Origin: Enterobacter cloacae complex sp. R_G8
GTDB lineage: Bacteria; Pseudomonadota; Gammaproteobacteria; Enterobacterales; Enterobacteriaceae
Assembly (NCBI RefSeq): GCF_024599795.1
Contig: NZ_CP102246.1
Location: 3,720,001 to 3,784,000, forward strand
Direction of reading: 5' to 3'
Length of the DNA: 64,000 nt
Shown here: piece by piece, positions 41,751 through 51,037 of the stretch
How the letters are laid out: every line of letters starts with the position of its first letter
Numbering within the stretch: position 1 is the first letter of the stretch
Position numbers and translations under genes: made by a program
Notes under the pieces: generated by a model
The model's input: the letters and a program-made list of their open reading frames with translations, nothing else
Databases searched by the model: none
What the model was told of the DNA's origin: nothing

Positions 41751-42368
41751 TTAAAACTGAAAACGCATCCAGGCGAAGTAAACGTTACCGTTGTTGTACG
41801 TACCGGGAATGTAGGTCATCTGGAACGTTGCAGGGCCATAGCCAATCGAGGCCAGCGGCAACAGAACCGGAATGGGGATATAGTTCCAGTTGTCGCGCGC
41901 GGTCACCCCAACGGTGTAGCCGAGACCAACATGGAAGTTGTCGTCAGTTAACGGACGCCATGTTTTCTCCCAGCCATAGCCGCCGATCGGTTCCCATTTG
42001 TTAAAGGAATCTTTAAAGGCCATCAGATAGATGCCATTCCAGTTTCCTTTTTCGTCCCAGCGCGACTGACCAAAACCGGCTCCCCATGGGCGCTCGTTAT
42101 ATTTGTCCGTCTTTTCTTTGTCGTAGGCAAAGCGTGCATGCCAGGTGATCGCCGGCACATAGAGGTCATAGTGCTCTGGCGCGCTCCAGGTTTGAGAGAC
42201 ATTATCCGTAAAGGTGGAGAACCAGCCTTTATCCGTCGCGTTCTCTTCAGCCAGTGCAACAGAAGAGAACGTTAACTGTGCAAAAATAAACAAAAAAATG
42301 AAGAAAAAATTATTACGTCCGATCACAATGCAATTACCATTCTTAGTATTCGAGGCAAAGTTTACCAT
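41751..42368 (-). CDS. pagP: Lipid A palmitoyltransferase PagP
   Basis: Outer-membrane eight-strand barrel that moves palmitate from phospholipid to lipid A, giving resistance to cationic peptides; controlled by PhoP in related species. The mature part has the active-site elements EHYDLYVP (His), FKDSF (Asp-Ser) and the barrel end [11 protein letters not shown]. The ATG at 42368 gives 205 residues with about 14 before the expected signal start, and has no clear ribosome site; a GTG at 42326 would give a normal length (191). Signal cleavage near ALA|EEN. Confidence 0.92.
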   Translation of the reverse strand: MVNFASNTKNGNCIVIGRNNFFFIFLFIFAQLTFSSVALAEENATDKGWFSTFTDNVSQTWSAPEHYDLYVPAITWHARFAYDKEKTDKYNERPWGAGFGQSRWDEKGNWNGIYLMAFKDSFNKWEPIGGYGWEKTWRPLTDDNFHVGLGYTVGVTARDNWNYIPIPVLLPLASIGYGPATFQMTYIPGTYNNGNVYFAWMRFQF

Positions 42369-42957
42369 AAAATAGTTGAATGGAGCCTTAACAGCATCAG
42401 CATTACTCCTAATTAATCAGCCATTTTGCGAGAATATTCTGAGTGATGCATTGCCCCATGCTGAATAATCGCCTGTCCGGTACCTGTTCAGCAGTTATCA
42501 AATAATGTTTACGGACATTAATAACCTCATCTTTATTATGGCTTTCAGGGCAAACATAAACGCCGGTCAAGGTCGTATAAATTTAATCATTAGCATCTGC
42601 AGTCAGACTTTTCTTTCTATCCGACTGCCTGCCCTACGCTGGCGCGGCTCAGAGCGGATCACTCCCCCGGCACAGCTGGTTTGAAAAGTCTTTTACCTTC
42701 TTAATCAAGAACGTGTTAATCTACAACCAATAAATTAACAACTCATTAGCATTTAAATGACATACTCTACTCAACCAATCGGTCAATACCCACATGTCAT
42801 TATTGCCATCGCAATGGCAAAAATATCGCTAACATCTGCTTTAGTAGTATATTTATTGATTTTAATCAGCAAGGACTGGCCATTAATTCGGCACATTCTC
42901 ATCCTTCTTTTTTATTGATTATTTGTGCTCTCGGGGAGCAAGGATACAGGGGAAATC
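42369..42957. other. 589-bp AT-rich region between pagP and dcuC
   Basis: Divergent control region. It has the dcuC FNR box at 42856 and a 53-codon hydrophobic open frame at 42757-42918 discussed in findings. No other gene or repeat was seen. PhoP boxes for pagP could not be placed with confidence. Confidence 0.5.
42856..42869. promoter_or_regulatory. FNR box upstream of dcuC
   Basis: TTGAT-TTTA-ATCAG matches TTGAT-N4-ATCAA with one mismatch. A weak -10 (CATTCT, 42894-42899) puts the start of transcription at about 41 bp downstream of the box centre, the class II position expected for anaerobic activation of dcuC. Confidence 0.75.
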
Positions 42958-44325
42958 ATGCTTACGTTTTTAGAGCTCCTTATCGGAGTCGTTGTCATTG
43001 TCGGTGTAGCGCGCTACATCATTAAGGGGTATTCCGCCACGGGCGTGTTATTTGTCGGCGGCCTGACCTTACTGATCATCAGCGCGCTGATGGGTCATCA
43101 GGTCTTACCTGCCAGCGCAACCAGCACCGGCTATACCGCCACAGACATTGTTGAATACATTAAAATTCTGCTCATGAGCCGCGGTGGCGATCTGGGCATG
43201 ATGATCATGATGCTGTGCGGTTTTGCCGCCTACATGACCCATATTGGTGCTAACGATATGGTCGTGAAGCTGGCCTCTAAGCCGCTGCAGTACATCAACT
43301 CCCCGTATCTGCTGATGGTGGCAGCCTACTTCCTCGCCTGTCTCATGTCGCTGGCCGTTTCGTCAGCCACTGGCCTGGGGGTGTTGTTGATGGCTACCCT
43401 GTTCCCGGTCATGGTTAACGTCGGCATCAGCCGTGGTGCCGCGGCGGCAATCTGCGCCTCTCCGGCGGCAATAATCCTTTCCCCAACCTCCGGTGACGTC
43501 GTGCTGGCGGCGAAAGCGGCAGAAATGTCACTCATCGATTTCGCCTTTAAAACCACGCTGCCTATTTCTATTGTGGCTATCGTAGGGATGGGGATCGCAC
43601 ATTTCTTCTGGCAACGTTATCTCGATAAAAAAGAAAATATCAGTCATGAAATGATGGATGTGAATGAAATCACCACCACCGCCCCGGCGTTCTATTCGAT
43701 TCTGCCGTTCACGCCTATTATCGGTGTGCTGATTTTTGACGGCAAATGGGGACCACAGCTGCACATCATTACCATTCTGGTTATTTGTATGCTGCTGGCC
43801 GCCGTGCTGGAATTTATTCGCGGTTTCAATACCCAGAAGGTATTTTCAGGCCTGGAAGTAGCGTATCGCGGTATGGCAGATGCGTTCGCAGGCGTCGTGA
43901 TGCTGTTGGTGGCGGCAGGCGTCTTCGCGCAGGGCCTGAGCACCATTGGCTTTATTCAGAGTCTCATCTCCATCGCCACATCGTTCGGCTCTGCCAGCAT
44001 TATCCTGATGCTGGTGCTGGTGGTGCTGACCATGCTGGCGGCAATGACCACCGGTTCAGGTAACGCGCCGTTCTACGCCTTCGTTGAGATGATCCCAAAA
44101 CTGGCACACTCTTCCGGTATTAACCCGGCTTACCTCTCCATTCCCATGCTGCAGGCGTCAAACCTCGGTCGTACCATTTCGCCGGTATCAGGGGTGGTGG
44201 TAGCGGTCGCCGGGATGGCAAAAATCTCGCCGTTCGAAGTGGTAAAACGCACGTCGGTACCGGTGCTTGTGGGCCTGATCATCGTGATTATCGCGACCGA
44301 GGTTCTGGTTCCCGGCGCAGCCTGA
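42958..44325 (+). CDS. dcuC: Anaerobic C4-dicarboxylate transporter DcuC
   Basis: Inner-membrane carrier, mainly succinate efflux during fermentation. The 455-residue protein has about 12 membrane helices and motifs shared with E. coli DcuC (SSATGLGVLLMATLFPVMVN, TTGSGNAPFYAFVEMIPKLA). The C-terminus is about six residues shorter. The ATG at 42958 follows ACAGGGGAAATC. In E. coli the citrate lyase cluster lies between dcuC and rna; here they are adjacent. Confidence 0.96.
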   Translation: MLTFLELLIGVVVIVGVARYIIKGYSATGVLFVGGLTLLIISALMGHQVLPASATSTGYTATDIVEYIKILLMSRGGDLGMMIMMLCGFAAYMTHIGANDMVVKLASKPLQYINSPYLLMVAAYFLACLMSLAVSSATGLGVLLMATLFPVMVNVGISRGAAAAICASPAAIILSPTSGDVVLAAKAAEMSLIDFAFKTTLPISIVAIVGMGIAHFFWQRYLDKKENISHEMMDVNEITTTAPAFYSILPFTPIIGVLIFDGKWGPQLHIITILVICMLLAAVLEFIRGFNTQKVFSGLEVAYRGMADAFAGVVMLLVAAGVFAQGLSTIGFIQSLISIATSFGSASIILMLVLVVLTMLAAMTTGSGNAPFYAFVEMIPKLAHSSGINPAYLSIPMLQASNLGRTISPVSGVVVAVAGMAKISPFEVVKRTSVPVLVGLIIVIIATEVLVPGAA

Positions 44326-44343
44326 GCTCAATGACCGATATCC

Positions 44344-44368
44344 AAAAAGCGCCTGCGGGCGCTTTTTG
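44344..44368 (+). terminator. dcuC terminator
   Basis: Stem AAAAAGCGCC / GGGCGCTTTTT with TGC loop. Confidence 0.88.
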
Positions 44369-44418
44369 TGCTTTAATAACTTCCAGAAATTTATCGCGTT
44401 AACCCATCAGGAAATCAC

Positions 44419-45228
44419 ATGTTCAGGAAGGATATCGTTATCCCGTCTGGCGCCATGGCGCTTGCACTCTGTGTCTTCTCCGCGCAGGCGGCCCCGCTCA
44501 AAGCCACGCAGTATGGCGATTTCGATCGCTACGTTCTGGCGCTTTCCTGGCAAACCGGTTTCTGCCAGAGCATGGCCGAGCGTAACCGTAACGAGCCAGA
44601 AGAGTGTCGTCTGCAAAAAGAGAGCAATAACAAGACCGATTATCTGACCGTACACGGCTTATGGCCGGGCCTGCCAAAATCCATTGCCGCACGCGGTGTG
44701 GATGAACGCCGCTGGATGCGTTTTGGCTGCGCGACCCGCCCAATCCCAAACATGCCGGAAGTTAAAGCCAGCCGCAAATGTTCGGCCGCCGAAACCGGGC
44801 TGTCACTGTCGGGAGCCGCGAAGCTGAACAGCGTCATGCCCGGCGCAGGCGGTAACTCCTGTCTGGAACGCTATGAATACGCCAAACACGGCGTCTGCTT
44901 CGGCTTTGATCCTGACGCCTATTTCGGCACCATGGTGCGGATGAATCAGGAGATAAAAAACAGCGCGGTGGGGAAATTCCTGGCGGACAACTACGGTAAA
45001 ACGGTAAGCCGTAAAGACTTTGATACTGCCGTGGCGAGAAGCTGGAGCAAAGAGAACGTCAAAGCGTTCAAGCTGACCTGCAATGGCAATCCGGCCTATC
45101 TGACCGAAATGCAGATTTCGCTCAGGGCCGATACCATTAACAACCCGCTCTCTGCGGACTCTTTCGCGCCACAGCCACATCCGGGTAACTGTGGCAAACA
45201 GTTTGTTATCGATAAAGTCGGTTACTGA
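44419..45228 (+). CDS. rna: Ribonuclease I (periplasmic, T2 family)
   Basis: Nonspecific periplasmic endoribonuclease that scavenges RNA. The 269-residue precursor has a signal peptide (cleavage near AQA|APLK) and the T2 active-site motifs CAS1 LTVHGLWPG and CAS2 YEYAKHG, with many cysteines for disulfides. Its 3' end overlaps the convergent flavin reductase-like gene by seven bases. Confidence 0.96.
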   Translation: MFRKDIVIPSGAMALALCVFSAQAAPLKATQYGDFDRYVLALSWQTGFCQSMAERNRNEPEECRLQKESNNKTDYLTVHGLWPGLPKSIAARGVDERRWMRFGCATRPIPNMPEVKASRKCSAAETGLSLSGAAKLNSVMPGAGGNSCLERYEYAKHGVCFGFDPDAYFGTMVRMNQEIKNSAVGKFLADNYGKTVSRKDFDTAVARSWSKENVKAFKLTCNGNPAYLTEMQISLRADTINNPLSADSFAPQPHPGNCGKQFVIDKVGY

Positions 45229-45839
45229 CCCACAATCGGGCGCACCAGATCAAACCGGTGTTCGTCACTGATCCCATAATAGGCCGTCGGCCCACCTGCA
45301 CGCAGGATGGGCTGCGCTTTCGCCGTCTGATAGATCCCCTCTTCCAGCAGCGATTCGGCAATATGAACGCCTACCACTTCCCCGAGCACCAGCCAGGTGT
45401 CAACCGGTGTACCGTCGGCGCCGGTCAGCTGAATACACTGCGACAGGCGACACTCAAAGTTTACCGGGCTCTCGGCCACTCGCGGCGCCTTCACCAGCTG
45501 GCTCGCAGCGGGCGTCAATCCGGAAAAGGTAAACTCATCTTCTTCGTGTGGCAGCGTGGCTGAGGTTTGATTCATCGCTTCAGCCAGATCGCGCGTGGCC
45601 AGGTTCCAGACAAACTCACCCGTTTCGTTAATATTACGCACGCTGTCTTTCCAGCCATTGCTGGAAAAGCCAATAATCGGCGGACGATAGTTAAAACAGT
45701 TAAAGAAGCTATACGGAGCCAGGTTGAGCTGTCCTGCCTTGTCGCAGGAGGAGATCCAGCCAATCGGACGCGGGCCAATGATAGCATTCAGCGGGTCATG
45801 GGGCAGACCGTGCCCCTGAGAAGGTTGATAGAAATACAT
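45222..45839 (-). CDS. Flavin reductase-like (DIM6/NTAB) FMN-binding protein
   Basis: The 205-residue product fits the FMN-binding split-barrel flavin reductase family: PRPIGWISSCDKAG and LAPYSFFNCFNYRPP are typical early motifs, then ETGEFVWNLATRDLAEAMN. Proteins of this branch are often annotated as flavoredoxin-like or NADH-FMN oxidoreductases; the substrate is unknown. It is a single gene, absent from this place in E. coli K-12, convergent with rna and divergent from rnk. An insertion relative to E. coli, or a loss there. Confidence 0.8.
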   Translation of the reverse strand: MYFYQPSQGHGLPHDPLNAIIGPRPIGWISSCDKAGQLNLAPYSFFNCFNYRPPIIGFSSNGWKDSVRNINETGEFVWNLATRDLAEAMNQTSATLPHEEDEFTFSGLTPAASQLVKAPRVAESPVNFECRLSQCIQLTGADGTPVDTWLVLGEVVGVHIAESLLEEGIYQTAKAQPILRAGGPTAYYGISDEHRFDLVRPIVGQ

Positions 45840-45970
45840 AGCGCTCTCTTAATGATGGGGAAGTCGCGAATGGCGTGTCGCTCATCGCCCTGATTCAGAA
45901 CAGTCAGCGTAACGCAATCTGCCAGAAATGAAGACTGAATAAATTTCAGCGAAAATTCATATGGCCCATG

Positions 45971-45990
45971 AATGTGACCTGTATCACTTC
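45971..45990. promoter_or_regulatory. CRP-like site upstream of rnk
   Basis: TGTGA-CCTGTA-TCACT at 45973-45988. A TATCAT at 46011-46016 gives a start near 46022, about 41.5 bp from the site centre, the class II position. Confidence 0.6.
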
Positions 45991-46026
45991 AAAATTGCGC
46001 GCTCAGACAGTATCATCGGGAGAGTT

Positions 46027-46060
46027 AAACCCTCGCTGCCAGACGGCGAGGGTTTTCTTT
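46027..46060 (+). terminator. Terminator-like hairpin in the rnk leader
   Basis: Stem AAACCCTCGC / GCGAGGGTTT-type pairing followed by TTTTCTTTT, beginning only a few bases after the predicted transcription start and ending about 48 bp before rnk. Confidence 0.65.
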
Positions 46061-46108
46061 TGGATTGGTTTCTGCGTTACACGCAGTATTAACGACATGG
46101 AGTAAAAA

Positions 46109-46519
46109 ATGTCCAGACCCACCATCATTATCAATGAACTCGACGCAGAACGTATTGACCGACTTCTGGAAAAACCAGAATTCGCCTCGCTCCCGGTTGC
46201 CGATGCCCTGAATGAAGAGCTCGACCGGGCGCAGATGTGCACCCCGGAGTCAATGCCGCATGACGTGGTGACCATGAACAGCCAGGTCAAATTCCGCAAC
46301 CTGACCACGGGTGAAGAGTTGACCCGCACGCTGGTTTACCCGGCACAGATGACCGACAGCAGCGCCCAGCTCTCCGTGCTGGCACCGGTCGGCGCGGCCC
46401 TGCTGGGTCTGCGTACCGGGGATACCATCCACTGGGAACTGCCAGGCGGAGCCTCGACCCATCTGGAAGTGCTGGAACTGCTCTACCAGCCAGAAGCGGC
46501 AGGCGATTACCTTCGTTAA
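46109..46519 (+). CDS. rnk: Regulator of nucleoside diphosphate kinase, Rnk
   Basis: Small RNA-polymerase-associated protein of the GreA/GreB superfamily. The 136-residue protein has a short N-terminal coiled coil (about 10-45) and the Gre C-terminal domain (about 50-130, [32 protein letters not shown]). Length equals E. coli. A terminator (AGAGGATGC / GCATCCTCT, 46552-46575) follows. CRP-like site and a leader hairpin lie upstream. Confidence 0.95.
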   Translation: MSRPTIIINELDAERIDRLLEKPEFASLPVADALNEELDRAQMCTPESMPHDVVTMNSQVKFRNLTTGEELTRTLVYPAQMTDSSAQLSVLAPVGAALLGLRTGDTIHWELPGGASTHLEVLELLYQPEAAGDYLR

Positions 46520-46551
46520 TCCCTTCTGAACAATCGCGACCCGCGTTGCAC

Positions 46552-46575
46552 AGAGGATGCCTGCGCATCCTCTTT
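46552..46575 (+). terminator. rnk terminator
   Basis: Nine-pair stem AGAGGATGC / GCATCCTCT followed by a short T-run. Confidence 0.8.
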
Positions 46576-46657
46576 CCGCAGATTCACCCGAACGTCCTAT
46601 ACCGCGCCAGAAACCCTTAATCCAGGCTTAACCTGTTTTGGTGCCGCGAGGACGGTC

Positions 46658-46747
46658 ATGAGTGAGATAGTTGTTATCACACTTATTTTTCTCATTTTTG
46701 TGGCGATCATCGTCACGGCCGTGCTCTATCTCGAGCGCCACTGGTAG
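46658..46747 (+). CDS. Putative small membrane protein (29 aa)
   Basis: The frame MSEIVVITLIFLIFVAIIVT plus AVLYLERHW starts at an ATG with GAGGA seven bases upstream. A single hydrophobic helix (about 4-24) is followed by a charged tail LERHW. It resembles in plan the enterobacterial peptide YoaI, whose end is also LxxLxER, but that link is weak. It lies between rnk and the convergent ybdR, whose stop is 10 bp away. Confidence 0.6.
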   Translation: MSEIVVITLIFLIFVAIIVTAVLYLERHW

Positions 46748-46757
46748 GCCATCTGCT

Positions 46758-47996
46758 TCACACAACGCCCCCCGGAAACGCATTCACCAGCCCTTTCACC
46801 TGCTGCTCCGCCGCTTCGGGCGTTTCTGCACCTGGCACCAGGATAACCTTACGGCAGGCTTCCTCCCGTTTTTCGAAAATTCTGTAGGCGCGTTCGGCAT
46901 CATCCAGTGGTAGATAGTGGGTGACAATCTCCTCCGGCGTCAGCAGCCCTTTTTCGATCAGCGGTAACAACTCACCGAGCCAGGCGTGGACATGGGTCTG
47001 GCCCATTTTAAAACTGAGCCCTTTATCAAAAGCATCACCAAACAGGAAGCCGTGAATAAAGCCCGCGTAAACGCCAGGCACACTCACCACACCGCCCCGT
47101 CGAACCGCAGCAATGCACTGACGCAGCGCTTTGCCGCTGCTGCCCTCTATTTTAAGGTTGCTGAGGATCGTTTCCGTGGTGCTGCCTTTGGCTTCAAAGC
47201 CGACGGCATCAATGACGGCGTCCACACCGCGATGGCCTGCGGTTTGCTCAATGATTTTTTCCGCTGCATCGTTATCTTCATCAAAATTGATGGGGATGGC
47301 CCCGTAGCGCTCCGCGGCAAAACGCAGACGATACGGATGATGATCCACCACAAAGATCTGCTCGGCGCCAAGCAGCCGCGCACAGGCGATAGTCAGTAGC
47401 CCTACCGGCCCCGCGCCAAAAACGGCAACGCTGGAGCCCTTTTCGATCTGGGCATTTTTTGCCGCCTGCCAGGCGGTAGGCAAAATATCGGAGAGGAACA
47501 GCGCTTTGTCATCGGAAAGCAACTGAGGCACTTTGAACGGCCCGACATTACCTTTGGGCACCCGAACGTATTCCGCTTGTCCACCCGGCACACCACCGTA
47601 GAGATGGCTGTAGCCAAACAGCGCGGCGGGCGCGGGAATTTGCTTTTTATTCAGGGCGGCACCCTGCCCGGCGTTGGTGTTTTCGCAGGCCGCGTACTGT
47701 TGCAGGCGGCAAAAGAAGCAGTCTCCGCAGGCGATGACAAAGGGGATCACCACCCGGTCGCCTTTTCGCAGCGTCTTCACTTCCCTGCCCGTCTCCACCA
47801 CTTCGCCCATGAACTCATGGCCAAAAATATCGCCGTGCTCAACTTTCGGGATCTTGCCGCGGTAGAGATGCAGATCGGATCCGCAGATCGCCGTGGCCGT
47901 TACACGCAGGATGATATCGTCAGGTTGTTCAATGACAGGGTCGGGGACATTCTCGACACGAACATGATGTGGACCGTGGTACGTGAGTGCTTTCAT
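46758..47996 (-). CDS. ybdR: Zinc-type alcohol dehydrogenase-like YbdR
   Basis: Medium-chain dehydrogenase of the formaldehyde-dehydrogenase-like branch; substrate not known. The 412-residue protein (E. coli 412) has the catalytic zinc region ([22 protein letters not shown]), the structural-zinc loop with [15 protein letters not shown] and the NAD-binding GAGPVGLLT near 195. It stands between rnk and uspG as in E. coli. Confidence 0.93.
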   Translation of the reverse strand: MKALTYHGPHHVRVENVPDPVIEQPDDIILRVTATAICGSDLHLYRGKIPKVEHGDIFGHEFMGEVVETGREVKTLRKGDRVVIPFVIACGDCFFCRLQQYAACENTNAGQGAALNKKQIPAPAALFGYSHLYGGVPGGQAEYVRVPKGNVGPFKVPQLLSDDKALFLSDILPTAWQAAKNAQIEKGSSVAVFGAGPVGLLTIACARLLGAEQIFVVDHHPYRLRFAAERYGAIPINFDEDNDAAEKIIEQTAGHRGVDAVIDAVGFEAKGSTTETILSNLKIEGSSGKALRQCIAAVRRGGVVSVPGVYAGFIHGFLFGDAFDKGLSFKMGQTHVHAWLGELLPLIEKGLLTPEEIVTHYLPLDDAERAYRIFEKREEACRKVILVPGAETPEAAEQQVKGLVNAFPGGVV

Positions 47997-48177
47997 GCGA
48001 CCTCCGAAAGGATCCGGGTAAGTGTTTAAGGGTAGCGTCCTCTGACGATCTGCCCGGGATTACCTGGCTTTTGAGAATTATCCTGGGGGAAAAGAGAAAA
48101 GTGCCGCAGCGCTTACAAAAACCGTATCTATTTTATGGTTGAATGATTTCAGCGTTTATAAACAAGGAGAAACGGGT

Positions 48178-48606
48178 ATGTATCAAAGAATTATTATGCC
48201 GGTTGATGTTTTCGAGATGGAGCTGAGCGACAAAGCCGTACGCCATGCGGAGTTTCTGGCGCAGCAGGATGGGGTTATTCATCTTCTACACGTGCTGCCG
48301 GGTTCTGCCAGCCTGAGTCTGCATCGCTTTGCCGCCGATGTACGCCGCTTTGAAGAGCATCTGCAGCACGAGGCGGAAAATCGCCTGCAAACGATGGTTG
48401 GGCACTTCACCATCGATCCTTCCCGCATTAAAACGCATGTCCGGTTTGGCAGCGTGCGCGATGCCGTTAACGAGCTGGCGAGCGAGCTGAACGCCGACGT
48501 GGTGGTTATCGGTTCACGCAATCCGTCCATTACCACGCATCTGCTGGGCTCCAACGCCTCCAGCGTCATCCGTCACACCCACATTCCGGTGATGGTCGTA
48601 AGATAA
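48178..48606 (+). CDS. uspG: Universal stress protein G
   Basis: Cytoplasmic stress protein; E. coli UspG autophosphorylates and interacts with GroEL. The 142-residue Usp fold has the start [12 protein letters not shown] and C-terminal [19 protein letters not shown]. The ATG follows AAGGAGAAACGGGT. Convergent with ahpF. Confidence 0.96.
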   Translation: MYQRIIMPVDVFEMELSDKAVRHAEFLAQQDGVIHLLHVLPGSASLSLHRFAADVRRFEEHLQHEAENRLQTMVGHFTIDPSRIKTHVRFGSVRDAVNELASELNADVVVIGSRNPSITTHLLGSNASSVIRHTHIPVMVVR

Positions 48607-48634
48607 AAAAAGAGGCCACCTTTCGGTGGCCTCT
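48604..48634 (-). terminator. ahpF terminator
   Basis: Stem AGAGGCCACC / GGTGGCCTCT; the minus strand then has seven T. It partly overlaps the uspG stop. Confidence 0.85.
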
Positions 48635-48665
48635 CCTGGTGCAGGTGCAGTCTTACTGACTTTTA

Positions 48666-50231
48666 TTATGCAGTTTTGGTGCGAATCAGGTAGTCGAACG
48701 CGCTCAGAGACGCTTTCGCCCCTTCACCGGTGGCGATGATGATCTGCTTGTACGGCACGGTAGTACAGTCGCCCGCCGCAAACACGCCCTTCACGCTGGT
48801 TTCACACTTCGCATCGATGATGATTTCACCCATGCGGTTACGTTCAATGGCGCCTTCCAGCCAGGTGGTGTTGGGCAGCAGACCAATCTGCACGAAGATC
48901 CCCGAAAGCTGAACGCTATGCACATCGCCACTGACGCGGTCGCGGTACGCCAGACCGGTGACTTTACTGCCGTCGCCCTTCACTTCCGTGGTCTGCGCAT
49001 TCAGCACGATGTCGACGTTGTTCAGGCTGCGTACTTTATCCTGCAGAACCTGGTCTGCCTTCATCTCTGGCGCAAACTCCAGCAGGGTAACGTGTTCAAC
49101 AATGCCCGCCAGGTCGATAGCCGCTTCGACACCGGAGTTACCGCCGCCAATCACCGCCACGCGTTTGCCCTTAAACAGCGGGCCGTCGCAATGCGGGCAG
49201 TAGGTCACGCCTTTGGTGCGATACTGATCTTCACCCGGCACGTTCATGTTGCGCCATTTCGCGCCGGTAGCAATGATAATGCTGCGGGCTTTCAGCACCG
49301 CGCCGGAAGCGGTTTCAATCTGATGTAAGCCACCTTCGATCGCGGCAGGAACCAGCTTGCTGGCGCTCTGGCTGTCGATCACATCCACCGCGTAATCACT
49401 GACGTGCGCCTTGAGTGCGCCAGCCAGTTTCTGGCCTTCGGTCTTCGGCACAGAGATGTAGTTTTCGATATCCACGGTATCCAGCACCTGACCGCCAAAG
49501 CGTTCGCCCATCAGGCCGGTACGAATACCTTTACGTGCAGAATAGACCGCTGCCGCGGCGCCTGCCGGGCCAGAGCCGACAATCAGCACATCATACGCAT
49601 CGCGTTGGTTCAGCGCTTCTGCGGCACGTTTTTCGGCGCCGGTATCCACTTTGGCCACAATTTCTGACAGGGTCATACGGCCCTGGCCAAACTCCTGACC
49701 ATTCAGGAACACTGCCGGAACGCCCATCACGTTGCGATCGGTGATCTCGTTCTGGAAGGTGCCGCCATCAATCGCCGTGTGTTTAATACGCGGGTTCAGG
49801 ACCGACATCAGGTTCAGCGCCTGCACCACGTCCGGACAGTTGTGGCAGGAGAGCGAATAGTAGGTTTCAAAGGTGAAATCCCCGTCGATATCGCGGATCT
49901 GCTCCAGCAGCGCCTGCGCCTCTTTCGACGGATGCCCACCGGTCCACAGCAGAGCCAGCACCAGTGAGGTAAATTCGTGGCCCAGTGGTGAACCGGCAAA
50001 ACGCGGCCCCTGGTCAGAGCCCGGGTTAGTGATCAGGAAAGATGGCTTACGCACGGCGAGATCGTTCGCTTCTTTGAAGGTCACTTTCGGTGACAGCTCG
50101 GCGATCTCAGCCAGCAGTTCCTTGATTTCTGCCGATTTAGCGCTGTCGTCCAGCGTGGCAATCAGCTCAACAGGTTTGGTCAATTTCTCAAGGTATGCCT
50201 TGAGCTGGGTTTTCATCGTAGTGTCGAGCAT
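48666..50231 (-). CDS. ahpF: Alkyl hydroperoxide reductase subunit F
   Basis: NADH-dependent flavoprotein disulfide reductase that recycles AhpC. The 521-residue protein has an N-terminal double thioredoxin-like domain with CHNC near 129-132, FAD-binding [10 protein letters not shown] near 217, the CPHC redox pair near 345-348 and NADH-binding [10 protein letters not shown]. The ATG at 50231 gives the E. coli length; an upstream in-frame start lacks homology. It follows ahpC by 242 bp. Confidence 0.97.
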   Translation of the reverse strand: MLDTTMKTQLKAYLEKLTKPVELIATLDDSAKSAEIKELLAEIAELSPKVTFKEANDLAVRKPSFLITNPGSDQGPRFAGSPLGHEFTSLVLALLWTGGHPSKEAQALLEQIRDIDGDFTFETYYSLSCHNCPDVVQALNLMSVLNPRIKHTAIDGGTFQNEITDRNVMGVPAVFLNGQEFGQGRMTLSEIVAKVDTGAEKRAAEALNQRDAYDVLIVGSGPAGAAAAVYSARKGIRTGLMGERFGGQVLDTVDIENYISVPKTEGQKLAGALKAHVSDYAVDVIDSQSASKLVPAAIEGGLHQIETASGAVLKARSIIIATGAKWRNMNVPGEDQYRTKGVTYCPHCDGPLFKGKRVAVIGGGNSGVEAAIDLAGIVEHVTLLEFAPEMKADQVLQDKVRSLNNVDIVLNAQTTEVKGDGSKVTGLAYRDRVSGDVHSVQLSGIFVQIGLLPNTTWLEGAIERNRMGEIIIDAKCETSVKGVFAAGDCTTVPYKQIIIATGEGAKASLSAFDYLIRTKTA

Positions 50232-50379
50232 TGTTCTTCCCTCTCTAAAAACGTCATCATGCAAGCTGCCTTAAACGGGCGGCCTGAATGCAACTTGCAT
50301 CATGGTGCTGGAATGAAATGGGCGCGGGGGGCGCCCATAAGTGAAACAATTTCCAAAGTATTTCGCGTCAGAGCAAGAC

Positions 50380-50455
50380 GGCTAGCCTGTGAATCCCCGG
50401 GAGCTTACTGAAGTAAGTGACCGGGGTGAGCAGGCGACGCCAACGCAGCTATGGC
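50380..50455. repeat. Palindromic repeat between ahpC and ahpF (box C-like)
   Basis: CCCCGGGAGCTTACTGAAGT followed by AAGTGACCGGGG forms an imperfect stem-loop (arms CCCCGG / CCGGGG and CTTACT / AGTAAG). I recall closely similar GGAGCTTAC...GTAAGTGACxGGGGTGAGC sequences scattered through enterobacterial genomes as box C-type elements; the name is tentative. Confidence 0.6.
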
Positions 50456-50473
50456 GTGAAAGACGACGGAAAT

Positions 50474-51037
50474 TTAGATCTTGCCGACCAGGTCTAAAGA
50501 TGGAGCCAGCGTCGCTTCGCCTTCTTTCCATTTTGCCGGGCACACTTCGCCTGGGTGAGAAGCCACATACTGAGCCGCTTTCACTTTACGCAGCAGGTCA
50601 GATGCATCACGGCCGATACCTTCAGCGGTAACTTCGATAGCCTGGATAATGCCCTGCGGATCTACAACGAAGGTCGCACGATCTGCCAGGCCTTCATCTT
50701 CACGCATATTGTCGAAGTTACGGGTCAGGGCGCCAGTCGGGTCGCCGATCATCGCGTATTTGATTTTGGCGATGGTTTCAGAGCTGCTGTGCCACGCTTT
50801 GTGGGTGAAGTGGGTGTCGGTAGACACAGAGTAAACGTCTACGCCCAGCTTCTGCAGTTCGTCGTAGTGATCGGCCACGTCACCCAGTTCAGTCGGGCAA
50901 ACGAAAGTGAAGTCAGCCGGATAGAAGAAGAACACGCTCCAGCGGCCTTCGGTATCTTTCTCAGTGACTTCAATGAATTCGCCGTTTTTGAACGCCTGGT
51001 TTTTGAAAGGTTTAATTTTGGTGTTAATCAAAGACAT
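50474..51037 (-). CDS. ahpC: Alkyl hydroperoxide reductase subunit C (peroxiredoxin)
   Basis: Typical two-Cys peroxiredoxin that reduces hydrogen peroxide and organic peroxides. The 187-residue protein has the peroxidatic Cys47 (FTFVCPTE) and the resolving Cys166 (GEVCPAKW). Length equals E. coli. The promoter region 51038-51186 should hold an OxyR site; I did not place it with confidence. It is next to a candidate small RNA at 51186-51290. Confidence 0.98.
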   Translation of the reverse strand: MSLINTKIKPFKNQAFKNGEFIEVTEKDTEGRWSVFFFYPADFTFVCPTELGDVADHYDELQKLGVDVYSVSTDTHFTHKAWHSSSETIAKIKYAMIGDPTGALTRNFDNMREDEGLADRATFVVDPQGIIQAIEVTAEGIGRDASDLLRKVKAAQYVASHPGEVCPAKWKEGEATLAPSLDLVGKI

